Virus record (IMG/VR): IMGVR_UViG_3300048837_000192
Span: 1 to 22,189 of that record
DNA: 22,189 nt
Source: a virus
Direction: 5' to 3' (one strand)
Shown piece by piece: positions 14,963-21,971 of this stretch. The notes under the pieces are model-generated. The model made no database searches. It was not told where the DNA came from and saw nothing but the letters and a program-made list of their open reading frames with translations. The translations under genes were made by a program, and so were the position numbers. The number at the start of each line of letters is the position of its first letter. Positions within the stretch are counted from its first letter, which is position 1.

Positions 14963-16186
14963 TCAGGTCTGGTTCGCCAGGATCAGGCCGCACTTCTCCG
15001 GGTCCAGCACCGTGGCCGCGTACAGCGTGGTGTGGCGCACGAAGAGCTTGCCGGTCTGGGCGTTGAGCTGCGCCACCATGACCAGCGGCACGCCGTTCTT
15101 CGTGGTGGCCGTCATCACCTCGGCGCCAGTGCCGGTCGGGAAGTTCAGCCGACCGAAGTCGAGCGTCACCGCGCCCTGCGCCCAGAAGGCGTTCACCGAC
15201 TTGGTGGCCGTGTTCAGGAACGTCAGCGGGGCGTTGTTGGCTGCCTGGGCGCTGCAGTTCTGGTACGGGCCGGTGATGACGATCTTCGGCGTGATGACGA
15301 GGTTCGCCGTGCCGCCACCGCTGATGACGCGGAACGTCATCGGGATGCCGGTGTCGCTCTTGTCGATCATGTGCACGGCGTTGACGCCGCTGATCGTGAA
15401 GGCGTCGCCGTTCTTGATGTTGGCGATGTTGGCGCCCGAGACCGTCAGAGCACCGAACCGGTTGTCGGTCGGCGCGCTGCCGGTCATGGCCGTGACCGTG
15501 TGCGACGTGTTGCCGCTGACCACCGTCGACGTGACCGTGCCGACAGCGGCCAGATTCGACACGTTGTCGGTGCGGAAGGTCTTAAAGGTGGCCACGTCCG
15601 GCACGCGCGAGCGGGCATAGGCGTCCTTCGACCAGTCGCTGAGGTAGGCCTTGCCGCCCAGGTCGCCGCTGATCGACAGGTAGTCGAGCGGGTTCATGAA
15701 CAGCTTCTTCTCGCCTTCAGCGATGCCGCGGGCGATCATGTGGGCCTCGGCGGTGGCGCCGTCGGACCAGGCCAGTGCGCCGACCTTTTTCACGATGATG
15801 GCCGCGTTCAGGCGCACCGCGTCATACAGGTTCTTGTCGATCTCGGCGGCCAGGCGCAGTGCCGCGGCGCGGCCCATGCGCTGCATGTGCTGCGGGTCGC
15901 GCAGTTCCTTGGCGTCCAGCTCGTAGATCACGTTGTCCGGCGTGCGGTACACCGTGGGGACGAAGCGCTCGATCACGTCGGTGCGCGTGCCGGCGGACAC
16001 GTCCAGCCCGGTCACGACGGCGGCGTGGTAGTTCTGCTTCTTGTAGAAGGTGTCGCCGGCCCGCTGCATGGCGGTGGCGTCGGGGTAGGAAGTCTCGGCC
16101 TCGCGGCTGATGACGCAGGCGGCGTCGAAGCCTTCGACGACCTCCTCGAACATCAGTTCGAGGTCTTGGGCGAGTGCGTTGGGCAT
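14963..16186 (-). CDS. Major capsid (coat) protein, P22 gp5-like
   Basis: A 407-residue protein (P22 gp5 is 430). The ATG at 16186 has AGGAG 6 bases upstream. The N-terminus MPNALAQDLELMFEEVVEGF and ACVISREAETSYPDA, then the GDTFYKKQNY and DVIERFVPTVYRTPDNVIYE segments, follow the pattern of the P22 coat family. That family builds the T=7 shell with an HK97 fold and an extra inserted domain. Later parts fit too: MRFRVISGGG-type and VITPKIVITGPYQNCSAQAA strands, then NLAFHRNAF-like equivalents (TKSVNAFWAQGAVTLDFG) and a C-terminal VRHTTLYAATVLDPEKCGL segment. There is no maturation cleavage signal, as in P22. It lies between a structured leader and a terminator, which suggests separately controlled, high expression. 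Confidence 0.9.
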   Translation of the reverse strand: MPNALAQDLELMFEEVVEGFDAACVISREAETSYPDATAMQRAGDTFYKKQNYHAAVVTGLDVSAGTRTDVIERFVPTVYRTPDNVIYELDAKELRDPQHMQRMGRAAALRLAAEIDKNLYDAVRLNAAIIVKKVGALAWSDGATAEAHMIARGIAEGEKKLFMNPLDYLSISGDLGGKAYLSDWSKDAYARSRVPDVATFKTFRTDNVSNLAAVGTVTSTVVSGNTSHTVTAMTGSAPTDNRFGALTVSGANIANIKNGDAFTISGVNAVHMIDKSDTGIPMTFRVISGGGTANLVITPKIVITGPYQNCSAQAANNAPLTFLNTATKSVNAFWAQGAVTLDFGRLNFPTGTGAEVMTATTKNGVPLVMVAQLNAQTGKLFVRHTTLYAATVLDPEKCGLILANQT

Positions 16187-16200
16187 GTCTTGCTCCTGAG

Positions 16201-16246
16201 GGATGAATCACGGGTTGCGGCTTGCGCCGCGCTGCTTGACTCATCC
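16201..16246 (-). promoter_or_regulatory. Long stem-loop just upstream of the coat ribosome binding site
   Basis: In the minus-strand transcript GGAUGAGUCA pairs completely with UGAUUCAUCC (10 bp including one G-U). The pair encloses a 6x6 internal loop and an inner perfect hairpin, GCGGC-GCAA-GCCGC, closed by a GNRA tetraloop. On the plus strand the G-U becomes an A-C mismatch, so the fold favours the coat mRNA. The stem ends 3 bases before AGGAG, leaving the ribosome binding site exposed. No U-tract follows, so it is not a terminator. A translation standby site, an mRNA-stability element or a protein-binding site are all possible. Confidence 0.6.
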
Positions 16247-16267
16247 GCTTAGGGCCGGACGGGGGCC

Positions 16268-16297
16268 TCTCGCACTGCCCGTTGACGGTGGGCGAGA
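16268..16297 (-). promoter_or_regulatory. Second stem-loop in the scaffold-coat gap
   Basis: A 6-bp outer stem, TCTCGC/GCGAGA, encloses a short CCG-UCAA-CGG hairpin on the minus strand. An alternative pairing, GCCC/GGGC, competes with the outer stem. It lies between the stem-loop at the scaffold stop codon and the long stem before the coat gene, so the whole gap may fold as one structured leader. It is weaker than its two neighbours, and GC-rich sequence makes chance pairing likely. Confidence 0.35.
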
Positions 16298-16321
16298 CCG
16301 TGGCGCGCTGACGCGGCGCCG

Positions 16322-16344
16322 GGCGGCCTGATGCTCAGGCTGCC
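16322..16344 (-). promoter_or_regulatory. Stem-loop spanning the scaffold stop codon
   Basis: On the minus strand GGCAGCCUGA pairs with UCAGGCCGCC around a GCA loop: 10 positions with one A-C mismatch and a perfect 6-bp apical part. The scaffold UGA stop codon lies in the left arm. No U-run follows, so intrinsic termination is unlikely. It could be a processing or stability element that lets scaffold and coat messages differ in amount, or could affect translation past the stop. Confidence 0.45.
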
Positions 16345-17288
16345 TTGCGCGCGGCGCGCTTGGCCGCGAGGTATTGCGTGTAGTCGCCGGTCCGCTGGGC
16401 CTCGGCGTGCAGCTGGGTCAGGCGCCCATGCGCCACGATGCCGGCGCCAGCACCGGCGCCGCGCACACGTTGGTCGGGAGGCGGGGCGGTCTTGCGGGGG
16501 GTGGTCTTCACCTTGGCCTCCAGTTCCTTCAGCGCCCAGGTGAACTTCACCGGGTTCGTGATCGCGGCCAGTTGGCGCGCGCCCTTCGGGTTCTTGCCCA
16601 GCGCGTACCGCAGCAGGGCCGCGGTCTTCGGGTCGTCGGGGGCGTCGAGGATGATTCCCTGCTGCATGACCGAGAAGGTCTCCTCGAACGTCGCCAGCGC
16701 GTCGTCGGCGTCGGCGACCTTCAGCGTCGCGGCGGCCTTGCCCACGGCGTCGAGGCGGGCCAGCCATTGCTGCTGGGCCTGCTCGGCGGCCTGGGCCTGG
16801 GCGCGCTGATGCTGCTCGGCCGCGGCCTTGCGGGCGTGCCAGCCCTCCAGCTCGGCGGCGAACTTGTCCTCGTCGAAGTCGCAGCCGGCCAGCGTGGGCT
16901 TGTCGCCGACGACGATGGCCGCCTGAGCCGGCCGCGCGGTGGAAAGCTGCGCCTCCAGCTCGCGGATGCGCCGCTCCTTCTCGCGGTTCGCCTTGCGCAG
17001 CTCGCGCACCCAGTCGGGCGCCTTGCCCTGGTCGGCGTCGGCCGCCGGCTCGTCGCCGATGGTGACCACCAGCTCGTCGGCCTCTCCGTCGTTGGCTGCC
17101 GCCGCGCCTTCGCCAGCGTCGCCGGCATCGGCTGCCGCATCGGTGGCGCCGCCTTCGGTGTCGGCCGCGCCGTCGTCGGCGGCCTGGTCGCCGTCTTCGG
17201 CCTGCTGGCCCTGCTGCTCGTCGCCTTCCTCGGTGCCGGGCTGCAGTTCGTCGTCGTCGCGGTCCAGGGTGTCAGCGTCGCCGGCCAT
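16335..17288 (-). CDS. Scaffolding protein, P22 gp8-like
   Basis: A 317-residue protein (P22 gp8 is 303). The ATG at 17288 follows the previous stop by 2 bases. Residues 1-90 are extremely acidic and rich in Asp, Glu, Ala and Gly (LDRDDDELQPGTEEGDEQQG, then ELVVTIGDEPAAD). Residues 91-115 are a basic-acidic coiled coil (VRELRKANREKERRIRELEA). Residues 160-190 are Gln/Ala-rich helix. Residues 240-285 carry a basic Lys/Pro/Arg segment (KTTPRKTAPPPDQRVRG), and the C-terminus is basic (YTQYLAAKRAARKAA). An acidic disordered N-terminus and a basic helical C-terminus that binds coat protein are the hallmark of P22-type scaffolds. It assembles with coat into procapsids and exits before DNA packaging. 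It precedes coat, as in P22, and its stop codon lies in a stem-loop. Confidence 0.85.
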   Translation of the reverse strand: MAGDADTLDRDDDELQPGTEEGDEQQGQQAEDGDQAADDGAADTEGGATDAAADAGDAGEGAAAANDGEADELVVTIGDEPAADADQGKAPDWVRELRKANREKERRIRELEAQLSTARPAQAAIVVGDKPTLAGCDFDEDKFAAELEGWHARKAAAEQHQRAQAQAAEQAQQQWLARLDAVGKAAATLKVADADDALATFEETFSVMQQGIILDAPDDPKTAALLRYALGKNPKGARQLAAITNPVKFTWALKELEAKVKTTPRKTAPPPDQRVRGAGAGAGIVAHGRLTQLHAEAQRTGDYTQYLAAKRAARKAA

Positions 17289-17290
17289 GG

Positions 17291-17512
17291 TCAGGCTCCC
17301 GTCTCGATGCTGACGTTGCGCAGTTGCAGCCGCAGGGCGAAGGTGTTCGCGCCGGACGGGTGCAGGCCAGGGATGCCCGTGCTTTCGACCACCGCGTCAG
17401 CCGTCAGGGCGTACACGGCGCCGATCTTCGGCAGCTCGGTGATGCCCAGCGCCGCCACCTGATCGGGCAGCAGCGTGATCCGCGGCGGGTCGTTCAGCGG
17501 GACAGTCGGCAT
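17291..17512 (-). CDS. Small capsid-staple-like protein
   Basis: A 73-residue protein. The ATG at 17512 has GGAG 8 bases upstream. Its pattern, LGITELPKIGAVYALTADAV followed after a loop by FALRLQLRNVSIE, resembles the small capsid 'staple' proteins (Gp77/YSD1 gp16 type). Those typically read LGI-x2-LP-K-[IV]-G, then a strand with A-x-V-x-S, then a final L-x-[IL]-Q-[IL] strand, and they bind the outside of HK97-fold shells to strengthen them. It lies between portal and scaffold, as I would expect for such a protein, and is first in the putative capsid transcription unit. The match is recalled by eye only; an unrelated decoration or assembly protein is possible. Confidence 0.6.
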   Translation of the reverse strand: MPTVPLNDPPRITLLPDQVAALGITELPKIGAVYALTADAVVESTGIPGLHPSGANTFALRLQLRNVSIETGA

Positions 17513-17528
17513 GCCGTGCGCTCCGGTG

Positions 17529-17545
17529 TGTCTGGAATCCAGACA
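17529..17545. repeat. Perfect palindrome, possible operator or 5' mRNA hairpin
   Basis: TGTCTG-N5-CAGACA is a perfect inverted repeat: 7-bp arms TGTCTGG/CCAGACA around a 3-base centre. On the minus strand it starts where transcription from the proposed promoter would begin, so it would be either an operator over the start site or the 5'-terminal hairpin of the message. It repeats the half-sites of the palindrome at 17563-17579. Confidence 0.6.
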
Positions 17546-17580
17546 GCGCGAATTGTGCGCGATGTCTGATTTTCAGGCAA
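17545..17580 (-). promoter_or_regulatory. Candidate sigma70 promoter for the staple-scaffold-coat unit
   Basis: On the minus strand TTGCCT (17580-17575; four of six bases match TTGACA) is separated by exactly 17 bases from CACAAT (17557-17552; four of six match TATAAT). The predicted start, about 7 bases on, falls near 17545. The gap is also less GC-rich than the surrounding coding DNA. A GGAG ribosome binding site and the ATG of the staple-like gene follow. The hexamers are only moderate matches, so the call leans on spacing and context. Confidence 0.4.
17563..17579. repeat. Second palindrome with the same half-sites, overlapping the -35 region
   Basis: On the minus strand TGCCTG-AAAAT-CAGACA has the same half-sites as the palindrome at 17529-17545, with one substitution. 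The centres are 34 bp apart, and the two 17-bp elements are separated by 17 bp. It overlaps the proposed -35 box and part of the spacer, where a bound protein would block or position RNA polymerase. Confidence 0.5.
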
Positions 17581-17583
17581 CGA

Positions 17584-19641
17584 TCATGCTCCGGTGGGCC
17601 GCGGCGGGCTCAAAAGCCGCTGCAAGGCGTCGGCGCTGGCAATCTGCTGGCTGTTCACCTCGCCCATCGTCTCGGCCATGATCTTGGCGCGCTGGGCCTG
17701 CTTCAGGTCGGCGTCGGCCACCTTCTGCACGGTGCTGGCGCGGGCCGATGCGGCGTTCGCCTTCGCCTCCTCGGCCATGGCCAGCAGCGCCTGCTGCTGC
17801 GGGTCTGGCTGCTGGCCGGCGGCCTCCTCGGCCAGCTCGGCCTGCTCCTCCTCGGTGGGCTTGACGATGCCCATGCGCACGCCACGGCGCCGCGCCCAGT
17901 CCTGCACGTCGCCCAGGCCCTCGCCCTCGATGTTGGTCAGCGCGACCATGGTCAGCGCCTGCAGCGTCTCGGGGTCTTGCGTCATGCCCATGAGGCCGGT
18001 GACGGCGCGCACGGTGGCCGCGCGCTTGCTGCTGCTGCTCGGGCCGACGTCGACCGCCACGTCGAAGTGCGCCGCGGTCATGTCGTTATCGACCACCTCG
18101 CGCGCCGTGTCCTCGTCGTATGCGGGCTTGTTGATCACCACGCTGGCGGCCTTGCCGTCCGCGCTGATCGTCTTCATCTTGCGCTCGCTCTCGACGGCCA
18201 GGTCTCGCATCATCGACAGCCAGATTTCACCGGCGCGCTTCATGCTCTTGGCCAGGTTGCTCATGTAGATGAACACCTGCATGTCGAGCCGGTTCTGAAT
18301 CAGCTCCACCGCCTTTCCGCTGATGTTCGGCCGCACTTCCTCGCCGGCCTGCTGGTTGCCCAGCAGATCGGACAGCGCCTGCTCGGCGATCTGCGCCAGG
18401 GCCGCCATCGCCGCGGGGATGTTCGGCGCCTTGGTGTAGTTCAGCGGGCCGGGCGGCTGCGGCTGGCCGTTGGCGTCCACCACCTGATTGACCAGCAGGT
18501 ATGGCAGCTTGTCCACGTTGTCGCGCGCCCAGGTCAGCGCGTGGCCGGCGATCTGCTGCGGCGTGAAGATGGGTTTTTCGATGTCGAAGCGCCCGGCCAT
18601 CTCGGCCAGCCACGACAGCAGCATGTTGTAGAGCCGCTGGGCGTCCTTGGCCAGGCGCACGTGGCCCATGCAGCGCTCCACGCCGTCCACCACCCAGCGC
18701 TTTCCGTAGTAGGGCACGATGGGGATGCAGCGCCCGGCGATTTCCTCGCCGTCGCTGAGCATCTTGCCGCCGCTCATCATGTACTTCATGACGCGCTTGC
18801 GCTTCACCCGCTTCTGCCGGACCTCGCGGAAGCCGGTGGCCAGCAGCTCGTCGAGCATGTCCGGGTCGGCGTCGAGCTGGGCCTGGGTGACGCGCATCTC
18901 CGGCGCCTCGTCGTCCAGGCCGCGGAAGAAGCGCACCAGCTCGGTGTCCTCCTCGATGCGGTAGTGCTCGCAGATCCAGGTGATGTCAGCGGCCGACCAC
19001 TCGAACAGCCACGGCGTGACCTCCTTCGGCCAGGTCGTCGGGTCGTCGCCGTATTCCTTGCGGTAGGCCTTGGTCGGCAGCGGCGTCAGCACGTAGCAGC
19101 GCGTCGCGTCGCTCTTGTCGTAGCGCTTGGCGCCCAGGTCGAAGAAGACGCAGGTGTCGGCGTCGAAGATCGGCTCCATCGCCACGCGCTGGCGGGTGTC
19201 TTCGTCGTCGTCCTCGTTCTCGTAGCAGGCGCGCAGCCGCCAGGCGCCGAAGCCGCCGCCGACGCCTTCCTCGAAGCAGTTGTCGTAGGCATCGTCGGCG
19301 CTGCACCGCTGCTCGTCCGCGCGGAACAGGCCGTCGCAGGTGTCGGCCATCTCGTTCTCGTCGCCGTCGTGCGGTTGGAAGTCGACGGTGATGCGGTTCG
19401 CGCGGTACTCGTTGAAGATGCGAATGACCGCCAGGTGCACCTTGTTGAACTCGAAGCGCGCCTTGTTGGCGAACTGGTCGCCCGTTGGGCCTTCCCACTG
19501 CTGGCCGGCGATGCTGTAGAAGCGGCGGTCCTCGATGGCCTGCAAGCGCTCCTCGCGCACCGCTGACCAGATGTCGTCGAAGTCCTCCAGCGCCTCGCGG
19601 TGGATGCGGGCCAGCCGGTCTTCCTTGCTCTCTCGTGCCAT
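17584..19641 (-). CDS. Portal protein, P22 gp1-like
   Basis: A 685-residue protein (P22 gp1 is 725). The ATG at 19641 has AGGGA 8 bases upstream. The N-terminal segment with FYSIAGQQWEG, NKVHLAVIRIFNEYRANRIT and VDFQPHDGD, then an acidic GVGGGFGAWRLRACYENEDD region and the FDADTCVFFDLGAKRYDKSD segment, are characteristic of P22-type portals. The last 100 residues are helical and Gln/Ala/Glu-rich (EEEQAELAEEAAGQQPDPQQ onward), matching the C-terminal barrel that projects into the head. Twelve copies form the channel through which the terminase pumps DNA, and the gp4 adaptor docks on it. It is separated from the upstream HEAVH protein gene by 44 bases and followed by a 71-base regulatory-looking gap. 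Confidence 0.9.
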   Translation of the reverse strand: MARESKEDRLARIHREALEDFDDIWSAVREERLQAIEDRRFYSIAGQQWEGPTGDQFANKARFEFNKVHLAVIRIFNEYRANRITVDFQPHDGDENEMADTCDGLFRADEQRCSADDAYDNCFEEGVGGGFGAWRLRACYENEDDDEDTRQRVAMEPIFDADTCVFFDLGAKRYDKSDATRCYVLTPLPTKAYRKEYGDDPTTWPKEVTPWLFEWSAADITWICEHYRIEEDTELVRFFRGLDDEAPEMRVTQAQLDADPDMLDELLATGFREVRQKRVKRKRVMKYMMSGGKMLSDGEEIAGRCIPIVPYYGKRWVVDGVERCMGHVRLAKDAQRLYNMLLSWLAEMAGRFDIEKPIFTPQQIAGHALTWARDNVDKLPYLLVNQVVDANGQPQPPGPLNYTKAPNIPAAMAALAQIAEQALSDLLGNQQAGEEVRPNISGKAVELIQNRLDMQVFIYMSNLAKSMKRAGEIWLSMMRDLAVESERKMKTISADGKAASVVINKPAYDEDTAREVVDNDMTAAHFDVAVDVGPSSSSKRAATVRAVTGLMGMTQDPETLQALTMVALTNIEGEGLGDVQDWARRRGVRMGIVKPTEEEQAELAEEAAGQQPDPQQQALLAMAEEAKANAASARASTVQKVADADLKQAQRAKIMAETMGEVNSQQIASADALQRLLSPPRPTGA

Positions 19642-19685
19642 AGCGCGTCCCTGCTCAGGGTCGTGCGCTGCTGGCGGCGCGGTAC

Positions 19686-20132
19686 TCAGCGGACCAGCGC
19701 GGGGCCGGTCGGGCAGGCCCGATTATCGGGCGAAGGGGCCGGTTTGGCACATTCGTCGATCCTCCGCGCGTACTCGCTCAGCAGCTCCTGCGCAATCGCC
19801 TGGATGCCGTAGGCCTCCTGCTCGATGCCGGGCGTGTTTTCGCCGATGCCGCTGCAGTAGCGCTGCCAGACGTGCACGGCCTCATGGACCAGCACGCCGG
19901 CAATCTCGATTGGCGTGTTCTCGGGGCCAGGACGGATGCAGACGATGCACACCTCCTCGCCGCCGTCGTTCCTGGCGTAGTGCGTCTTGCCGCCGGCCTC
20001 TTGGCACCACACGTCGTCGGCCGGGATCAGGTTCAGGTGCGCCAGTGCCTGCACGTACTCGGCCTGCGACAAGCACAGGCACAGGTACGGGCCAGGCCAG
20101 GCGATGCGGCGGTCAAGCCATCGCGTCTTCAT
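19686..20132 (-). CDS. Cys-rich putative zinc metallopeptidase (HEAVH)
   Basis: A 148-residue protein. The ATG at 20132 overlaps the large-terminase stop as ATGA. Residues 80-90 read VLVHEAVHVWQ, a textbook HExxH zinc-peptidase helix (His83, Glu84, His87). About 17 residues later EQEAYGIQAIAQEL offers Glu106 as the third ligand, the spacing of gluzincin-type or SprT-like small peptidases. There are eight cysteines (18, 20, 43, 62, 65, 93, 128, 140), including CxC and CxxC pairs, so metal or disulfide structure beyond the active site is possible. No signal peptide or membrane helix is seen. P22 has no such gene between terminase and portal, and P22-type capsids need no protease. Its substrate is unknown: it might act on a host protein, an ejected protein or a packaging component. 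Confidence 0.72.
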   Translation of the reverse strand: MKTRWLDRRIAWPGPYLCLCLSQAEYVQALAHLNLIPADDVWCQEAGGKTHYARNDGGEEVCIVCIRPGPENTPIEIAGVLVHEAVHVWQRYCSGIGENTPGIEQEAYGIQAIAQELLSEYARRIDECAKPAPSPDNRACPTGPALVR

Positions 20133-21634
20133 CGACCCCTCGCATACGGGCTGACCATCGGGACGGGCGCGTAGTCTTCTTCGGCCGGCTGCTGCAGCGC
20201 CTTTCCCAGCGAATCGGCGCCTCGTCCGATGATCGAAAGCGCGTCCACGCCGTCGTCTGGGCGGCCAGCCGGGAAGACCAGGCACTGCCGCTGCAGCTCC
20301 GGCACCCAGGCTGCGCGCGGCCACCACAGCCTGCCCATGCCGGCCGTGGCGATGATCGACTGCGCCCGCGTCACCTTGTCGGTGACCGATGGCAGCCATT
20401 CCAGGCGGCACATCACGTTGCGCTCGATCATCCGGCGGCGCAGGGTGTGCTCTGTCGCGCGGCGGATCGGGCCGGCCTCGCCGAACCACGCCAGCGGTGA
20501 CCACCGCGACATCATGTCGATCTTGCGCTCGATCCACACTTCTGGCCCGGTCTGCCCGCGCCACCAGTCCAGCAGGTAGACCGCGCCATCGGGCGCGATG
20601 CCGGCGATGCCATGCTCGGTCCAGTCGCCATCGTCTGGCGTCACGGCGTAGTCGCTGCCGCCGATGATGCGCAGCGCTCCGGGCGCGCGCTCGTACTCGC
20701 CCATGTCGTCGCGGCGGAACAGGATGCCTTCTGTCGGCGCCGGAGTCTGCTGGTACAGGCTCGACCATGTACGGCGGTTGGACCGAAACTGCGCCCAGTG
20801 CTGCGCGTCGAACCACTCCGGCCACAGCATCTGGCCGACGCTGCGGCCCAGCGGGTCGGTCTGCGTCGCGCACTCGGCCTGCAGGCACAGCACCTGCCAC
20901 ACGTTGCCGTCGCGGCACTTGATCGCGCCCGACTCGCCGGCCCAGTTCTCCGGCAGGATGCGGCCGGCGAGGTCGTCTTCGTGCCACCGGGTCTGGATGA
21001 TCACCACCCAGCCGCCGGGGATCAGGCGCGTCAACAGGTCGTCTTCGTAAGCCTCCCAGGTCTTCTGGCGCACCGTCTCGCTGTCGGCCTGTTCTCGGCC
21101 CTTGATGGGGTCGTCGATCACCAGGCCGTGCGCGCGGTTGCCGGTCACGCCGGCCATGATCCCGCAGGCAATGTACTCGCTGCCGTTGGTCAGCGCGAAC
21201 TCGTCGGCCGCCCGGCTGTCGTCTGCAATGCTGGCCTGCAGGATGGCCTGCGACTCCGACGACGACAGCAGCTGCCGCGTGCGGCGCCCGTGCCGGCGCG
21301 CGAGGTCGCCGCCGTAGCTGGCCAGGATCACGCGCCGGTCGCGCTCGCGGCCGAGATACCAGCTCGGCGCAACCACAGTCGCGTAGGTGCTCTTGGCCGA
21401 GCCCGGCGGCGCCATGATCATCAGCCGGCCGTGCCGCGTGTCCATGCACTGCTGCATGGCGCGCAGGATCAGCCGATGGTGCGCGGCCTGCTGGCTTTCG
21501 ATCAGCGGGATGCGCGCGGCGTCATCGTCCGAAGCAGGAGAGCCCGGCACCGGCACGCGGGCCGCGAAGTCGCACACGTCACGGCGCGCCAGCTCGCGCA
21601 CCACCTCGCGCGCCAAGTCACTTGGCTGCTGCAT
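20129..21634 (-). CDS. Terminase large subunit (packaging ATPase and nuclease)
   Basis: A 501-residue protein (P22 gp2 is 499). The frame opens at a TTG (21637), but the adjacent ATG at 21634 is the better start. The ATPase domain has a Walker A box APPGSAKS (about residues 75-82), Walker B LVIDDP (about 171-176) and a coupling motif QTRWHEDD (about 214-221). The nuclease domain begins near residue 325 with IIGGSDYA, whose Asp328 is a likely metal ligand, and ends with DDGVDALS, where Asp464 is a further candidate. It cuts concatemeric DNA and pumps it into the procapsid through the portal. The N-terminus overlaps the small-terminase candidate by 17 bases, and the stop overlaps the HEAVH protein start. 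Headful packaging is likely by analogy with P22, not shown here. Confidence 0.95.
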   Translation of the reverse strand: MQQPSDLAREVVRELARRDVCDFAARVPVPGSPASDDDAARIPLIESQQAAHHRLILRAMQQCMDTRHGRLMIMAPPGSAKSTYATVVAPSWYLGRERDRRVILASYGGDLARRHGRRTRQLLSSSESQAILQASIADDSRAADEFALTNGSEYIACGIMAGVTGNRAHGLVIDDPIKGREQADSETVRQKTWEAYEDDLLTRLIPGGWVVIIQTRWHEDDLAGRILPENWAGESGAIKCRDGNVWQVLCLQAECATQTDPLGRSVGQMLWPEWFDAQHWAQFRSNRRTWSSLYQQTPAPTEGILFRRDDMGEYERAPGALRIIGGSDYAVTPDDGDWTEHGIAGIAPDGAVYLLDWWRGQTGPEVWIERKIDMMSRWSPLAWFGEAGPIRRATEHTLRRRMIERNVMCRLEWLPSVTDKVTRAQSIIATAGMGRLWWPRAAWVPELQRQCLVFPAGRPDDGVDALSIIGRGADSLGKALQQPAEEDYAPVPMVSPYARGR

Positions 21635-21971
21635 CAAGCCCCAGGCGCGCGACAGCCTGCCGCAGTTCTTCGGTGCTCAGGTCGGCCAGCGGGCGTGCGA
21701 ACTGCACGGGGCCGCCGCCGGGGCCGGTGATCGCCTGCGCCGGCTTGCCGAAGCCGCGATCCAGCAGCGCCACGGCAGCCGCCACGCGCGACGCGGCGGG
21801 CTTCTTCGCGTCCTTGGCGATGCTCAGCAGCACGGCCAGGGCTTCCGGCCCGTGGATCGCTGCCGCGGCCTTGATGTCGGCCGTCGCCTTGTTCGGGATG
21901 CCCTTGCGCGAGCCGCCGCGAGGCTGCGGCCTCTTCTTCGGCAGTTCGCCGGCACTTTGCCGAGTGTTCAC
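21618..21971 (-). CDS. Small terminase subunit candidate (DUF5681-like)
   Basis: A 117-residue protein starting at GTG 21971, which overlaps the previous stop as GTGA. Its N-terminus has a basic RGGSRKGIPNK motif, which I recognise from the DUF5681 type of small proteins found just upstream of large terminases. A helical core follows (ALAVLLSIAKDAKKPAASRV, AAAVALLDRGFGKP), and the end is the helix STEELRQAVARLGL. The position immediately before the large terminase, with a 17-base overlap, supports a role in recognising the packaging site on the DNA. The basic, glycine-rich start could contact DNA. It is shorter than P22 gp3 (162), and I see no direct similarity to it, so DNA recognition is inferred from context. 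Confidence 0.72.
   Translation of the reverse strand: MNTRQSAGELPKKRPQPRGGSRKGIPNKATADIKAAAAIHGPEALAVLLSIAKDAKKPAASRVAAAVALLDRGFGKPAQAITGPGGGPVQFARPLADLSTEELRQAVARLGLDAAAK

Noticed and set aside
14907-14993. N-terminal extension of the helix-extension-helix protein gene into the coat gene
   Set aside because: The extension would be encoded through the terminator and coat 3' end, while a consensus AGGAGG sits directly before the ATG at 14906.
16201-16260. Hammerhead-ribozyme-like core (GGAUGAGUC) in the coat leader
   Set aside because: The CUGANGA box has a G in place of the required U, and the GAA(A) strand of the catalytic core is missing; the sequence is explained by a simple long stem-loop.
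16322-16344. Intrinsic terminator at the end of the scaffold gene
   Set aside because: The stem is followed by GC-rich sequence without a U-tract, unlike the structure after the coat gene.
17529-17545. LexA-type operator reading of the perfect palindrome
   Set aside because: The gamma/beta-proteobacterial LexA box needs CTGT-N8-ACAG; here the arms are TGTCTG-N5-CAGACA and the required spacing is absent.
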